From the NCBI GenBank assembly GCA_016787725.1, contig JAEUTZ010000025.1, positions 186,001-250,000 of the forward strand: a DNA stretch of 64,000 nt, given 5' to 3'. The notes under the pieces are model-generated. The model did no database searches. It saw only the letters and a list, made by a program, of their open reading frames with translations, and was not told the origin of the DNA. Below, piece by piece: positions 1 through 7,400 of the stretch. This stretch comes from Cyclobacteriaceae bacterium. Lineage in GTDB: Bacteria; Bacteroidota; Bacteroidia; Cytophagales; Cyclobacteriaceae. Every line of letters starts with the position of its first letter. The stretch's first letter is position 1. The position numbers and the translations under genes are program-made.

Positions 1-917
1 TTGATTCGCTACAGGTAGAGTTGGAAGTACTGACGAAGGAAACCCAACTTCGCGACCGGCAAGTCTTTAACATCCTACCACCGGCACCCGGTGATACAAC
101 TTTTTTTGAGGTCAGTTCTACCAGCATCGGTAAGTCTGGATTGAATGATGTGAATGTGGTGGTGAACAAGCGTGTGATCCCGGAGCCTTACTACGATAAC
201 AATTACATTTCCCTGATTGATTTTTTGTTGGTAGAACCCGATCAAACGCCACCAATACTGGAAGTGACATTCGATGGACGAATGCTGCGCAACGGAGCGT
301 TTGTCTCGTCCAATCCAACAATCCGGTTCACGCTACGGGATGAAAATCCGTACCTCTTTAAACAAGATACCAGTGGTGTTGAATTGCTCCTGCGCTATCC
401 GTGTACCAGTTCGCCTTGTCCTTTTGAACGGGTTCGTCTCAGTGGACCTGACATAAAAATTATTCCGGCAACGGTTAACAATCATTACCAGATTGAATTT
501 ACGCCCGCGCTGGTAGATGGTGAGTATGTTCTGTCGGCTCAATTGGAAGATGCCAGTGGTAATGCCAGTGGCGATGTGCCGTATGAAGTCGAATTTTTGG
601 TAAAGTCCGATCCAACTTTTCAATTTAAAGGTGTATACCCGAACCCATCGAATAACAACTTCTATTTCAGTTTTGAATTGACCGGCAATGAGCTGCCGCA
701 GGAATTTTCGTTGGAGATCTTTTCCTTGCAGGGTCAACGCATCCGCAGGTTTACCCAGAACGATGCCCGGTTTGTGATTGGAACCAATGAATTGATCTGG
801 AACGGACTGGATGCCAACGGTGGATATTTACCCCAGGGATTGTATACCTATCAAATTCAAATCAACACAGGCAGTCTTTCTGAAGTAGTGCAAGGGAAGA
901 TCGCTTTAATCCGGTAA
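1..917 (+). CDS. C-terminal part of a large secreted protein (PorU2/C25-like, T9SS-associated), partial at left edge
   Basis: The reading frame is open to the left edge (codons from base 3), so this is only the C-terminal ~304 residues of a longer gene. The visible part has an Ig-like segment beginning with a TPPILEVTFDG-type stretch and a DEN motif, then a PNPSNN turn and a FlgD-like tail with IWNGLDANG and LPQGLYTYQI, ending in ALIR. That tail is the usual Bacteroidetes type A sorting/FlgD-like C-terminus, so the product is probably exported by the type IX system. The Ig segment resembles the region before the end of PorU2-type C25 proteins, but the catalytic part lies outside the window, so the family call is inference. 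Confidence 0.7.
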   Translation, partial: DSLQVELEVLTKETQLRDRQVFNILPPAPGDTTFFEVSSTSIGKSGLNDVNVVVNKRVIPEPYYDNNYISLIDFLLVEPDQTPPILEVTFDGRMLRNGAFVSSNPTIRFTLRDENPYLFKQDTSGVELLLRYPCTSSPCPFERVRLSGPDIKIIPATVNNHYQIEFTPALVDGEYVLSAQLEDASGNASGDVPYEVEFLVKSDPTFQFKGVYPNPSNNNFYFSFELTGNELPQEFSLEIFSLQGQRIRRFTQNDARFVIGTNELIWNGLDANGGYLPQGLYTYQIQINTGSLSEVVQGKIALIR

Positions 918-982
918 ACTCAATTTAAATCTTCGATCCCTTAATCCCATTTTTGATGAGATCAATAGGATCGTAGAGTTTA

Positions 983-1453
983 TTAATGATGATGTCCACC
1001 CGGACCGTGAACATGGCCATGGGCAAGTTCTTCTTCGGTGGCATTGCGGATTTCCATCACTTCCACGGCAAAGTTTAATTCAACTCCGGCCAGGGGGTGA
1101 TTGGCATCTACGGTGATCGAATCAAGCCCCACTTTTGTGACGGTTAATACCTGCCCCTGGTTGGTTTGAAATTGCATGCCAACTTCTACTTGCTGAGTAC
1201 CGAATGCCGAGCGCGGCACTTGTTGCATCAGGTCATCGCTTTTAACACCGTACCCTTTTTCGGGACTAACTTTCAAATTGAATTTATCGCCTTTGGCTTT
1301 TCCTTCCAGGCCTTCTTCCATGCCAGGAATGAGGTTGCCCATGCCGTGGATGTAGTGCAACGGATCGCGACCTGAACTGGAATCAAGCACATTGCCCTGA
1401 TTGTCAGTGAGTGTGTAGTGAATGGCGGCTACTTTGTGTTTGGTGATTTGCAT
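983..1453 (-). CDS. slyD: FKBP-type peptidyl-prolyl cis-trans isomerase, SlyD-like
   Basis: A cytosolic prolyl isomerase and chaperone. The FKBP fold is visible from the HYTLTDNQGNVLDSS strand, the GMGNLIPGMEEGLEG segment and the VSPEKGYG loop. The insert-in-flap chaperone domain occupies roughly residues 70-120, followed by the DANHPLAG signature that closes the FKBP fold. The C-terminus is histidine-rich (GHVHGPGGHHH), a metal-binding tail typical of SlyD. The length of 156 residues is normal for Bacteroidetes SlyD. It is convergent with the upstream partial gene and appears to be monocistronic. Confidence 0.95.
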   Translation of the reverse strand: MQITKHKVAAIHYTLTDNQGNVLDSSSGRDPLHYIHGMGNLIPGMEEGLEGKAKGDKFNLKVSPEKGYGVKSDDLMQQVPRSAFGTQQVEVGMQFQTNQGQVLTVTKVGLDSITVDANHPLAGVELNFAVEVMEIRNATEEELAHGHVHGPGGHHH

Positions 1454-1688
1454 ACGGTAACTAGTTATTGAAATACCGGCAGCAAAGCCGGCACCTCAGG
1501 ATAAATATGAAAGCTAAATAAGTAGGTCCCGTTATGCGACTTACTCATTGTACTCTCAAAGGTCGAAATATCGAACAAATTTATTGAAAGCATAATAAAA
1601 TTCAGTGAATTTTCAACATCTCTTGGCCAAATACTTACCAAGATTGGCAAATACATACGAATGAAATAATCACGCATCTCAGCTCCTA

Positions 1689-2219
1689 TTGTCAATCTCG
1701 AAAATAATAGTTTGGAATGGCTCTACCTTACTAGTCCAAGATGAGCTTGAAGCAATTAATAACCATCTGGTAGAATTCATACGCGCTGAAACCTACGGTG
1801 ATCGTGATTTGTACGTAAGTTTCTGGAACGGTGAAGAAGCTTCCGAACCGGTAAACATGGGCGCCATCATCAACTCGGAGTTGGAAGAATCTTCGCCCTT
1901 CCTTTTAGCCGATACAAAAACCTTGTACTTCGCCTCCAAAGGACACCATGGTTACGGGGGATACGATATCTACATGACTACCCGCCTGGACGATAGTTGG
2001 ACCAACTGGAGCCAACCCGAAAACCTGGGTCCTGCAGTCAACGGAAACCTGGACGATCAGTTCTTCAGCATCACCCATTGTGGCAACTTCGCTATCTTCA
2101 GCAAACAAGTGAGTGTACACAACACCGACATCTTCCGGATCGCCACCGAAGACCTGTTCGGCCCAACTGTTGCCCAGCAACAAATCTCCCGTCAGAAAGT
2201 AGCACTGGCCGGCTTGTAA
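1689..2219 (+). pseudogene. Truncated remnant of an OmpA-family PD40/WD40-like gene
   Basis: From about residue 35 the frame reads like the beta-propeller (PD40) part of Bacteroidetes OmpA/TPR/PD40 outer-membrane proteins: GDRDLYVSFWNGEE, then SSPFLLADTKTLYFASKGHHGYGGYDIY, then WTNWSQPENLGPAVN and a final DIFRI strand. (Segments are quoted separately.) Intact relatives are about 500-700 residues with an N-terminal TPR and a C-terminal OmpA domain; neither is present. The first ~34 residues look unrelated and there is no good start codon or RBS (the listed start is TTG). It stops just before a strong hairpin. It is best read as a decayed internal fragment; expression as a short protein cannot be excluded. 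Confidence 0.7.
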
Positions 2220-2239
2220 TGCTTCCCACTAATGACGTG

Positions 2240-2273
2240 AAAAAAAAGGACAGCAAACGCTGTCCTTTTTTTT
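2240..2273. terminator. Bidirectional hairpin terminator
   Basis: A near-ideal stem: eight A plus GGACAGC (2240-2254), loop AAAC, and GCTGTCC plus eight T (2259-2273). The A/T flanks make it work in either direction. It lies between the OmpA-family remnant and the oppositely oriented small gene at 2355-2570. Confidence 0.9.
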
Positions 2274-2354
2274 CAGACAAAAATTAAGGCACATCAAATA
2301 TCCAATGTTCAGAATGATGGCATCTAAATCAAGTCGCATCGATTGTAAAAATGG

Positions 2355-2570
2355 TCAATCATCATGTACCCCGGAGATCATGTGGACACCATTGTGAATC
2401 TCAACCTCAAAGTGCTTTCCAATGTGTTCATGCAAATCAACACCTCCAAAATGGCTACCACATCCCAGAAAGGCACCGGGCCCCATGGTTACTCCATTGA
2501 TCTGGATTATGACTTTTGGTGCTACCCGATCATCATTCACCTCGAAAAGATATTCAAAATGAATTTTCAT
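2355..2570 (-). CDS. Small conserved-looking hypothetical protein (71 aa)
   Basis: Family not firmly recognised. The sequence has a regular beta-strand character: KVIIQINGVTMGPGAFLG, then FGGVDLHEHIGKHFEVEI, then a short C-terminal strand. No signal peptide or TM segment is seen. It begins 9 bases downstream of the 134-residue gene at 2580-2984 and is likely co-transcribed with it. The terminator at 2240-2273 lies just beyond its stop, which supports a real transcription unit. Confidence 0.55.
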   Translation of the reverse strand: MKIHFEYLFEVNDDRVAPKVIIQINGVTMGPGAFLGCGSHFGGVDLHEHIGKHFEVEIHNGVHMISGVHDD

Positions 2571-2579
2571 ACACCTGAT

Positions 2580-2984
2580 TCAACCAAACACATCAATAAA
2601 ATAACGAGTCAGGGCTCTTGCTCCGAACACAAAGCGCGACACCAGATCCTTGACTCGACTCTTCATCTGGAGTAAAGCAGACGCGTGACGGATTATTTTA
2701 AATGGCGGCTTTGCGACAGGTAATACATGGGTGTTAACAAGATAACCTCCCTCAATCTCAATGAAATCAAACTCTTTTGGATTTAATCTAAGGATTTGAT
2801 AGGCCTCAGCGCGTTCTACACATTTTAAACATACCCGTTCACCACTTGGGTTTATATAGCGCAGCAAAACAATGTCCTGATTTATAACTGTATACTCATA
2901 ATGTTGATGGGTTGATAAATACGAGGACCACTCCTGGTATGTTAATTCGACAATTTCACGGGTTTTATTATTCCTTATTATCAT
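2580..2984 (-). CDS. Hypothetical protein (134 aa)
   Basis: No family recognised. A soluble N-terminal part (residues 1-85) contains a CLKC pair near residue 72. A basic, amphipathic C-terminal part (about 95-134, with RVKDLVSRFVFGARALTRYFI) could lie on a membrane. It is followed closely by the 71-residue gene and preceded by the 119-residue membrane-anchored gene at 3060-3419. The three may form one small operon ending at the hairpin at 2240-2273. Function unknown. Confidence 0.55.
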   Translation of the reverse strand: MIIRNNKTREIVELTYQEWSSYLSTHQHYEYTVINQDIVLLRYINPSGERVCLKCVERAEAYQILRLNPKEFDFIEIEGGYLVNTHVLPVAKPPFKIIRHASALLQMKSRVKDLVSRFVFGARALTRYFIDVFG

Positions 2985-3059
2985 AACTTTTGCCAGTTGT
3001 TCGTTCAGACCACCCTGGAATCCAATCTGGACACAATCGCGGACATGTTAACGGACTGA

Positions 3060-3419
3060 CTACCGGCTTTGAATGATCAACTTAATTTTATTTGTTACAA
3101 GCAACTCATCAATAACTTCAACAGAAAGGGGAGAGGAAGGAGGAGCTCCATCAACTAACCGATATACTTCCATTCGATCGTGCTGCCACTGTAAAAGATC
3201 AATGTCTCCTTCCGGCATACTGGCATAAATCCGTTTCCAGGTTTTTTTCAACAACCTTACCTCTCCTTTATCCCGGTTAACAATAATGTCTCCGGTATGT
3301 GACTCATCGTAAAAGCTCCGTTGATTACCATAATGTCTTTCTATTTGGTACGAAAATGCTCCAAAGAGGATGAGAATTATCATTCCTCCAAAAGCGCCAA
3401 AAATGGACCATTTATACAT
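3060..3419 (-). CDS. Hypothetical protein with one N-terminal membrane anchor (119 aa)
   Basis: Residues 5-25 form a clear hydrophobic helix. The rest is a hydrophilic domain with a tryptophan/arginine-rich stretch (KKTWKRIYASMPEGDIDLLQW) and a beta-rich C-terminus. It could be an inner-membrane protein with one exposed domain. No family recognised. It is the first gene of a possible three-gene minus-strand unit, separated by 75 bases from the next gene. Confidence 0.5.
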   Translation of the reverse strand: MYKWSIFGAFGGMIILILFGAFSYQIERHYGNQRSFYDESHTGDIIVNRDKGEVRLLKKTWKRIYASMPEGDIDLLQWQHDRMEVYRLVDGAPPSSPLSVEVIDELLVTNKIKLIIQSR

Positions 3420-3747
3420 AGGTCAGACATCCAGTTGATTTCAAAAAGACAACCACACGAAAGCAAAATCTTTGATCAGTTCCCACTAAATGAATTAACC
3501 ATCTGATTATTTTATTTTTCTTTTGTAACCCCGAACGAATCCATCCCCATGTCCTCATCGCCAACGGCAATTCGAAATTTATAAGACACGTTACATCAAA
3601 GCTATAGGAAAAATTCCCATTCCATTGCTTTAAGCAATTACCCTGTAAAAGTAAGGAAGAATCGTACATCTGCTTGATTGATGTTAGGTTAATCACCGGT
3701 GGTGAGATTTATACTTGAATACCATTCACAATAAAATCAAATTCTGC
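3420..3747. other. Intergenic region without a recognisable gene
   Basis: AT-rich region between the divergent 119-residue gene and the lipoprotein gene. A 94-codon minus-strand frame here has no family resemblance and no convincing RBS. Apart from the palindromes further right (3748-3815) nothing is identified. Confidence 0.5.
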
Positions 3748-3764
3748 ATAGGAGTAACTCCTAT
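3748..3764. promoter_or_regulatory. Palindromic operator-like site 1
   Basis: ATAGGAGTAACTCCTAT is an 8-bp perfect inverted repeat around one central base. A second copy of its core lies at 3804-3814. It sits about 90 bases before the start codon of the lipoprotein gene. On each strand it contains TACTCCT or its complement, which fits the TACYYMT heptamer described for NarL-type regulators; whether the response regulator encoded at 5923-6576 binds it is inference. Confidence 0.55.
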
Positions 3765-3802
3765 ACGTCATGAACCCTTCGGTAAGTTCAAGCTAATTTG
3801 AT

Positions 3803-3818
3803 CGGAGTAACTCCTATT
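3803..3818. promoter_or_regulatory. Palindromic operator-like site 2
   Basis: Repeats the core GGAGTAACTCC and the right arm (CTCCTATT) of the site at 3748-3764; the left arm is degenerate (ATC instead of ATA). The two centres (3756 and 3809) are 53 bases apart, about five helical turns, as expected for cooperative binding. It lies 30-45 bases before the lipoprotein start codon. Confidence 0.5.
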
Positions 3819-3847
3819 CAATTTACATCACATTAAATATAAATCAT

Positions 3848-4351
3848 ATGAAAAAAGCAAGCACACAATCTCGATTGACTGCGATAGGAATCGCTATCAT
3901 GCTGGTTCTGCTCTCTTGCGAGGAAGGCAGTGAAATTAAAGTAAACCTGTCTAAGCAAACCACAACACACCAATCTCAGCAAAATAGTCGTGGCACTTCA
4001 GCTCGCAACGCAGACGGAAGTTACACATTTACCGGACAAGAAGGCGATCCAATTGCGCTTGACTTGGCGAAGGAATGGACGAAGAACTATCGGGAGCTGA
4101 ATCCGGATAGAACAGAGGCTCACTTTTTTGGAAACGAAATAATTAGGCAAATCCTTAACCAAACAGAATGTGTCGGAATCCGAATATATTACGCGATTGA
4201 TGATAAAGGAAACCAGCAATTGCTGTTGGTCGGAGTGGATGGAACTGGCAACAATTTATTGCCAGCAACGCAAACAACCGATGGGGCTGATAATATTATC
4301 GCTGACATGTCATATCCTTGCCCGACATATTGTGACCCCTTTGGATTATAA
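3848..4351 (+). CDS. Hypothetical lipoprotein (167 aa)
   Basis: Starts with a type II signal peptide: basic MKK, a hydrophobic core, and the lipobox LLSC with the lipidated cysteine at residue 24. The mature part has a Ser/Gln-rich linker (to about 50) and a compact domain with GNEIIRQILNQTECVGIRIYYA and QLLLVGVDGTGNNLL, ending in a Cys/Pro-rich CPTYCDPFGL. The domain occurs, as I recall, in Bacteroidetes hypothetical lipoproteins; its function is unknown. It stands directly behind two palindromic sites and before a membrane protein and a two-component pair, which suggests an envelope-sensing role or a regulated output. Confidence 0.85.
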   Translation: MKKASTQSRLTAIGIAIMLVLLSCEEGSEIKVNLSKQTTTHQSQQNSRGTSARNADGSYTFTGQEGDPIALDLAKEWTKNYRELNPDRTEAHFFGNEIIRQILNQTECVGIRIYYAIDDKGNQQLLLVGVDGTGNNLLPATQTTDGADNIIADMSYPCPTYCDPFGL

Positions 4352-4521
4352 TCCGTTGAATAGGTATCTTTAAATCATGCAGGATTTGCGAATATGCTTA
4401 TCTTAAGGTAGGTTCTCAATTGATTCGGCAAGTTGATCTGGGAAAGCAAAGATTTTGATAAGGGTTGCCTTCAACTTAAACTTGGAATTATCCATGAAAA
4501 GCCCAATTGGACTAGTTTGCC

Positions 4522-5166
4522 ATGGATGTGAATAGTATATTGGTATTTGCACATTTGTCAGCCCTATCCGCAGTGCTTCCTATTCTTGCAGGAGTATATC
4601 GATGGCGATATTTAACCTACGCATGCCTGCTGCTTTTTATTCTGGTTGTCATTGCGGGGTTGTCCGATCTTGTTGCTCTTTATTTATCAAAAAATGGCTA
4701 TCCGACCTGGTCTCTTTTCAACTTGTTTTACCTTATTCAGTTTATCTTGATTTTTATGATTTTCAAGAGCCAGGCGCCAAATAAATTTCTCAATATTGGT
4801 GTGTACTTTCTTCTCTTATTTGCTTTTATAAATTTTACATGGATTCAGGGAGCCCGTATATTCAATAGCTATACCAGTTATGGCGGTGGTCTTATACTCG
4901 TTGCTTATTCGCTTCTGTACCTATACCGATTGTTGCGGGATACTCCAGTAGAAAATATCTACAATTTACCCATTATGTGGGTATCATTCGGAGTCTTATT
5001 TTATTTTAGCGGTACCATTTTTATCTTCTTATTTAATAATTTATTAATCTCATACAAACCATTGGATCACAAGATTGGATGGGTCCTTCATAATGTCTTT
5101 AACCTTCTAAAAAATATTCTTTTTGCAATAGGCTTATGGAAGTGTTACAAGATCAGTCCATCTTAA
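4522..5166 (+). CDS. Polytopic membrane protein, possible sensor partner of the following histidine kinase
   Basis: About six to seven hydrophobic helices cover almost the whole 214-residue protein, with no soluble domain. No family was recognised with certainty; the arrangement resembles small 7TM-type membrane modules. Its last 31 bases overlap the start of the histidine kinase gene, so the two are translationally coupled. Because the kinase itself has one TM helix and no obvious input domain, this protein is a reasonable candidate for the sensory half. That role is inference. Confidence 0.8.
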   Translation: MDVNSILVFAHLSALSAVLPILAGVYRWRYLTYACLLLFILVVIAGLSDLVALYLSKNGYPTWSLFNLFYLIQFILIFMIFKSQAPNKFLNIGVYFLLLFAFINFTWIQGARIFNSYTSYGGGLILVAYSLLYLYRLLRDTPVENIYNLPIMWVSFGVLFYFSGTIFIFLFNNLLISYKPLDHKIGWVLHNVFNLLKNILFAIGLWKCYKISPS

Positions 5167-5933
5167 TCTATGTGCTGCTCGGAACAGGTGTAACGGTATT
5201 ACTAGTGGTCAGCATTGTGGCTTTTGTTCTTTTTTATAAACAACGGATGCTATTGGAAAAGAATAAACAAGTAGAATTGGCACTTGAATACCAGCGAAAG
5301 ATGGTTCAGCTTCAATTGGAAAGTCAGGAGAATGAACGGAGGCGCATTGGTGCAGATTTGCATGACTCCCTTGGTTCTTTGTTGTGGGGAATAAAAGTGA
5401 ATATGGCCTATATACAACGAACGACAGCACTCTCAAAAGATACACTGGAAACACACGAGGAGGTTACCCGGCTTTTAGACGATGGTATTCAGGTCGTACG
5501 AAGAATATCCTGGGAAATCAGTTCGGATGCATTCCATTACTCCGGACTGAGTGAATCAGTCAATAAATTATGCTCTCAATTTCAAGGCAAAGGCATTAAT
5601 TTTCAGTTTCAGGAAATTGGCCCCAGAGTGATGTGGAATGATGAAAATGCACTGCACGTCTTCCGAATTATTCAGGAGTTGGTGAGCAATGCCTTTAAGC
5701 ATTCAAATGGGGATCTCATCAAAATTATTTTTCACTGGAATCCCGAACTTCTAACCATTATCGTTTCTGATAATGGACGTGGAATTGATCAGCAGCAACA
5801 CAGAGATGGCGTTGGGCTTTGGAATGTTACACACCGGATTCAACAGATTAAAGGCCAATTTAGTATAGGAAATCCTTCTACAGGCACTGGGACAGTCGCC
5901 ACCATCAAAGTATATTTAACACATGAAAAGTAA
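5136..5933 (+). CDS. Sensor histidine kinase, NarL/DegS type (HisKA_3)
   Basis: One N-terminal TM helix (about 10-33), then a coiled segment, then the HisKA_3 box ENERRRIGADLHDSLG with the phospho-accepting histidine at residue 76. The HATPase domain has the N box ELVSNAFKH (Asn185), the G1 box DNGRGID (212-218) and GVGLWNVTHRI. All catalytic motifs are present. At 265 residues it lacks a periplasmic or PAS sensor domain, so input probably comes from a partner such as the overlapping membrane protein. It overlaps the response regulator start by 11 bases. Confidence 0.93.
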   Translation: MEVLQDQSILIYVLLGTGVTVLLVVSIVAFVLFYKQRMLLEKNKQVELALEYQRKMVQLQLESQENERRRIGADLHDSLGSLLWGIKVNMAYIQRTTALSKDTLETHEEVTRLLDDGIQVVRRISWEISSDAFHYSGLSESVNKLCSQFQGKGINFQFQEIGPRVMWNDENALHVFRIIQELVSNAFKHSNGDLIKIIFHWNPELLTIIVSDNGRGIDQQQHRDGVGLWNVTHRIQQIKGQFSIGNPSTGTGTVATIKVYLTHEK

Positions 5934-6576
5934 AATGATTCGCGTCTATCTGGCAGATGATCACCATGTTGTTCGCAAAGGGATGGTCCGGTTGTTAAAA
6001 ACCTTTGAACGCGTGAGTGTAGTAGAAGAGGCCTCAAATGGTAAAGAACTAATAAAATTGATTGAAGCCGAGCTTCCTGATGCTGTAATCGTGGACGTTG
6101 AAATGCCGGTCATGGGGGGTGTAGAAGTAGCTAGATATATAGCAAACCATTATCCAAATATCAAGATTCTCATATTAACGATGCACGTTGAGGCTGTTTT
6201 TGTCCATCGGCTAATGGATGTTGGAGTGAACGGTTTCCTGAGTAAATCAGCACACGCCCACGAAGTGGAAGAAGCTTTATATGCGGTTGTTGACCGGGAT
6301 TACTATCGCAATGAAATTGTTGAAAGAGCACTTGGTAAACTCAGTGATCATTTTTTAGTAGAGGATTTTCAAAAATTAACCACACGCGAAATTGAAATCC
6401 TGCTATTGATATGCAGTGAATTGACCCCGGGGGAAATCAGTAACCGGCTTCAAATAAGCGAAAAAACATTCTTCAACCACCGTACAAATATTCTGACAAA
6501 AACTCGTGTTCGCAATAATGTTGGTCTGCTTCGATTTGCTTTAGAGCGGGGATTCATCCATCTAAGTAAGACTTAA
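5923..6576 (+). CDS. LuxR/NarL-family response regulator
   Basis: Receiver domain at residues 5-125 with the acidic pair (ADD, 11-13), phospho-accepting Asp58 in VIVDVEMP, the switch Thr in ILTMH and the conserved Lys in GFLSKS. The C-terminal LuxR-type helix-turn-helix is at about 150-210 (LTTREIEILLLICSEL, then EISNRLQISEKTFFNHRTNI). It is the cognate partner of the overlapping HisKA_3 kinase. A start at Met5 is also possible. The likely targets include the palindromes at 3748-3818 upstream of the same cluster, by inference. Confidence 0.95.
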   Translation: MKSKMIRVYLADDHHVVRKGMVRLLKTFERVSVVEEASNGKELIKLIEAELPDAVIVDVEMPVMGGVEVARYIANHYPNIKILILTMHVEAVFVHRLMDVGVNGFLSKSAHAHEVEEALYAVVDRDYYRNEIVERALGKLSDHFLVEDFQKLTTREIEILLLICSELTPGEISNRLQISEKTFFNHRTNILTKTRVRNNVGLLRFALERGFIHLSKT

Positions 6577-7033
6577 TCTATTAGTCAGACTGAATCAGTA
6601 ATTAATCACTCGTTCAACCATAGTTCGTGCATTTCCTGTTTACGACTCACCATTTTTAGATTATGGAAATGAAAGCCTAAAACGAGTGACAATGATTTCA
6701 GACAATTGCCGAGGATCAAGTCGTTTGGATTATTCAATCATCAAAAGGAGTAAATTCGATTTGTTCTAATTGCAGTTCAACAAGTTGGAAATCGAATACG
6801 CAGTATCGAATGGGAGTTGGACGTATTAATGGAAAAGTACTTTTAAGCCAACAGACCCCAGGCGTTCAAAACGGCAATCCTGTTTACAGAAAAATTTGAG
6901 TATGGTTGGGCTCGAGATTCTGCTTCTTGGGTTTAGTTTATTTTTAACCGGGAAATTGAGAATTCTCAATTCCCTGTGTGAACCAGATTTTTGAGCTAAC
7001 CCGGTCATTTTTCAAATTGATTCAACTTAGAAT
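6577..7033. other. Gene-free region with a nested inverted repeat
   Basis: About 450 bases between the response regulator and the tRNA terminator with no supported gene. It contains an inverted repeat at 6950-6974, whose arms GGGAAATTGAGAA and TTCTCAATTCCC pair with one bulged A. Outside it are weaker arms, ACCGGG near 6947 and CCCGGT near 7000. No T-tract follows, so it is not a typical terminator. Function unknown. Confidence 0.45.
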
Positions 7034-7067
7034 AAAAAAAGGCAAACCGAAAAAAATTCGATTTGCC
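7034..7067 (-). terminator. Terminator of tRNA-Leu
   Basis: Read on the minus strand, GGCAAATCG (complement of 7059-7067) pairs with CGGTTTGCC (7041-7049) around a 9-base loop, giving nine pairs with one G-T. A run of seven T (complement of 7034-7040) follows. It lies nine bases past the tRNA 3' end. Confidence 0.85.
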
Positions 7068-7075
7068 CGTTCTTG

Positions 7076-7157
7076 TACCCAAGGCCGGAATCGAACCGGC
7101 ACACCTTTCGGTACACGATTTTGAGTCGTGCGCGTCTACCAGTTCCGCCACTTAGGC
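7076..7157 (-). tRNA. tRNA-Leu (anticodon CAA)
   Basis: On the minus strand an 82-base class II tRNA can be folded. The acceptor arm pairs GCCTAAG with CTTGGGT (G-T at pair 1 and T-G at pair 4). The anticodon stem CACGA/TCGTG closes the loop CTCAAAA with anticodon CAA. A short variable arm follows, then the T arm CCGGTTCGATTCCGG and discriminator A. The CCA end is not encoded (the next bases are CAAG). Terminator at 7034-7067. It decodes UUG leucine codons. Partial copies of its 5' region lie directly upstream (7201-7361). Confidence 0.95.
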
Positions 7158-7200
7158 ATTAATCATACCATCAGGTTAACGCACATTGTTACTGGCTCCT

Positions 7201-7361
7201 GTGCGCGCCTGCCCTCCGAAGCTTTGCGTAGGAGGGTCTACCAGTTCCGCCACTTAGGCATTAATCACACATCAGCTTAACGCACATTGTTACTGGTTCC
7301 TGTGCGCGCCTGCCCTCCGAAGCTTAGCGTAGGAGGGTCTACCAGTTCCGCCACTTAGGCA
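7201..7361 (-). repeat. Two tandem partial copies of tRNA-Leu 5' sequence interrupted by a palindromic insert
   Basis: The 24 bases that form the tRNA 5' end (7135-7158) recur exactly at 7237-7260 and 7338-7361, with periods of 102 and 101 bases. The spacer DNA between them is also repeated with few changes. In both extra copies the adjoining tRNA bases GTGCGCG (7201-7207; 7302-7308) are separated from the 24-base part by a 29-base insert (7208-7236 and 7309-7337). The inserts have arms CCCTCC and GGAGGG and differ from each other at one base. The copies lack an anticodon arm and T arm and cannot be functional tRNAs. Confidence 0.9.
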
Positions 7362-7400
7362 ATTTTCAGATTCAGTCAACTGGCTGCCAAATCAGGGTTG

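Noticed and set aside
1465-1695. Minus-strand frame of 76 codons between slyD and the OmpA remnant
   Set aside because: Composition is not protein-like, there is no RBS, and the region is AT-rich intergenic DNA.
3412-3696. 94-codon minus-strand frame upstream of the lipoprotein gene
   Set aside because: It overlaps the start of the 119-residue gene and has no family resemblance, so it is treated as chance.
7201-7361. CRISPR array reading of the ~101-base tandem repeats near tRNA-Leu
   Set aside because: The 'spacers' are themselves repeated and the repeat is tRNA sequence; no cas genes are nearby.
7201-7361. Additional intact tRNA genes
   Set aside because: Only the 5' quarter is present, split by an insert; no anticodon arm or T arm follows.
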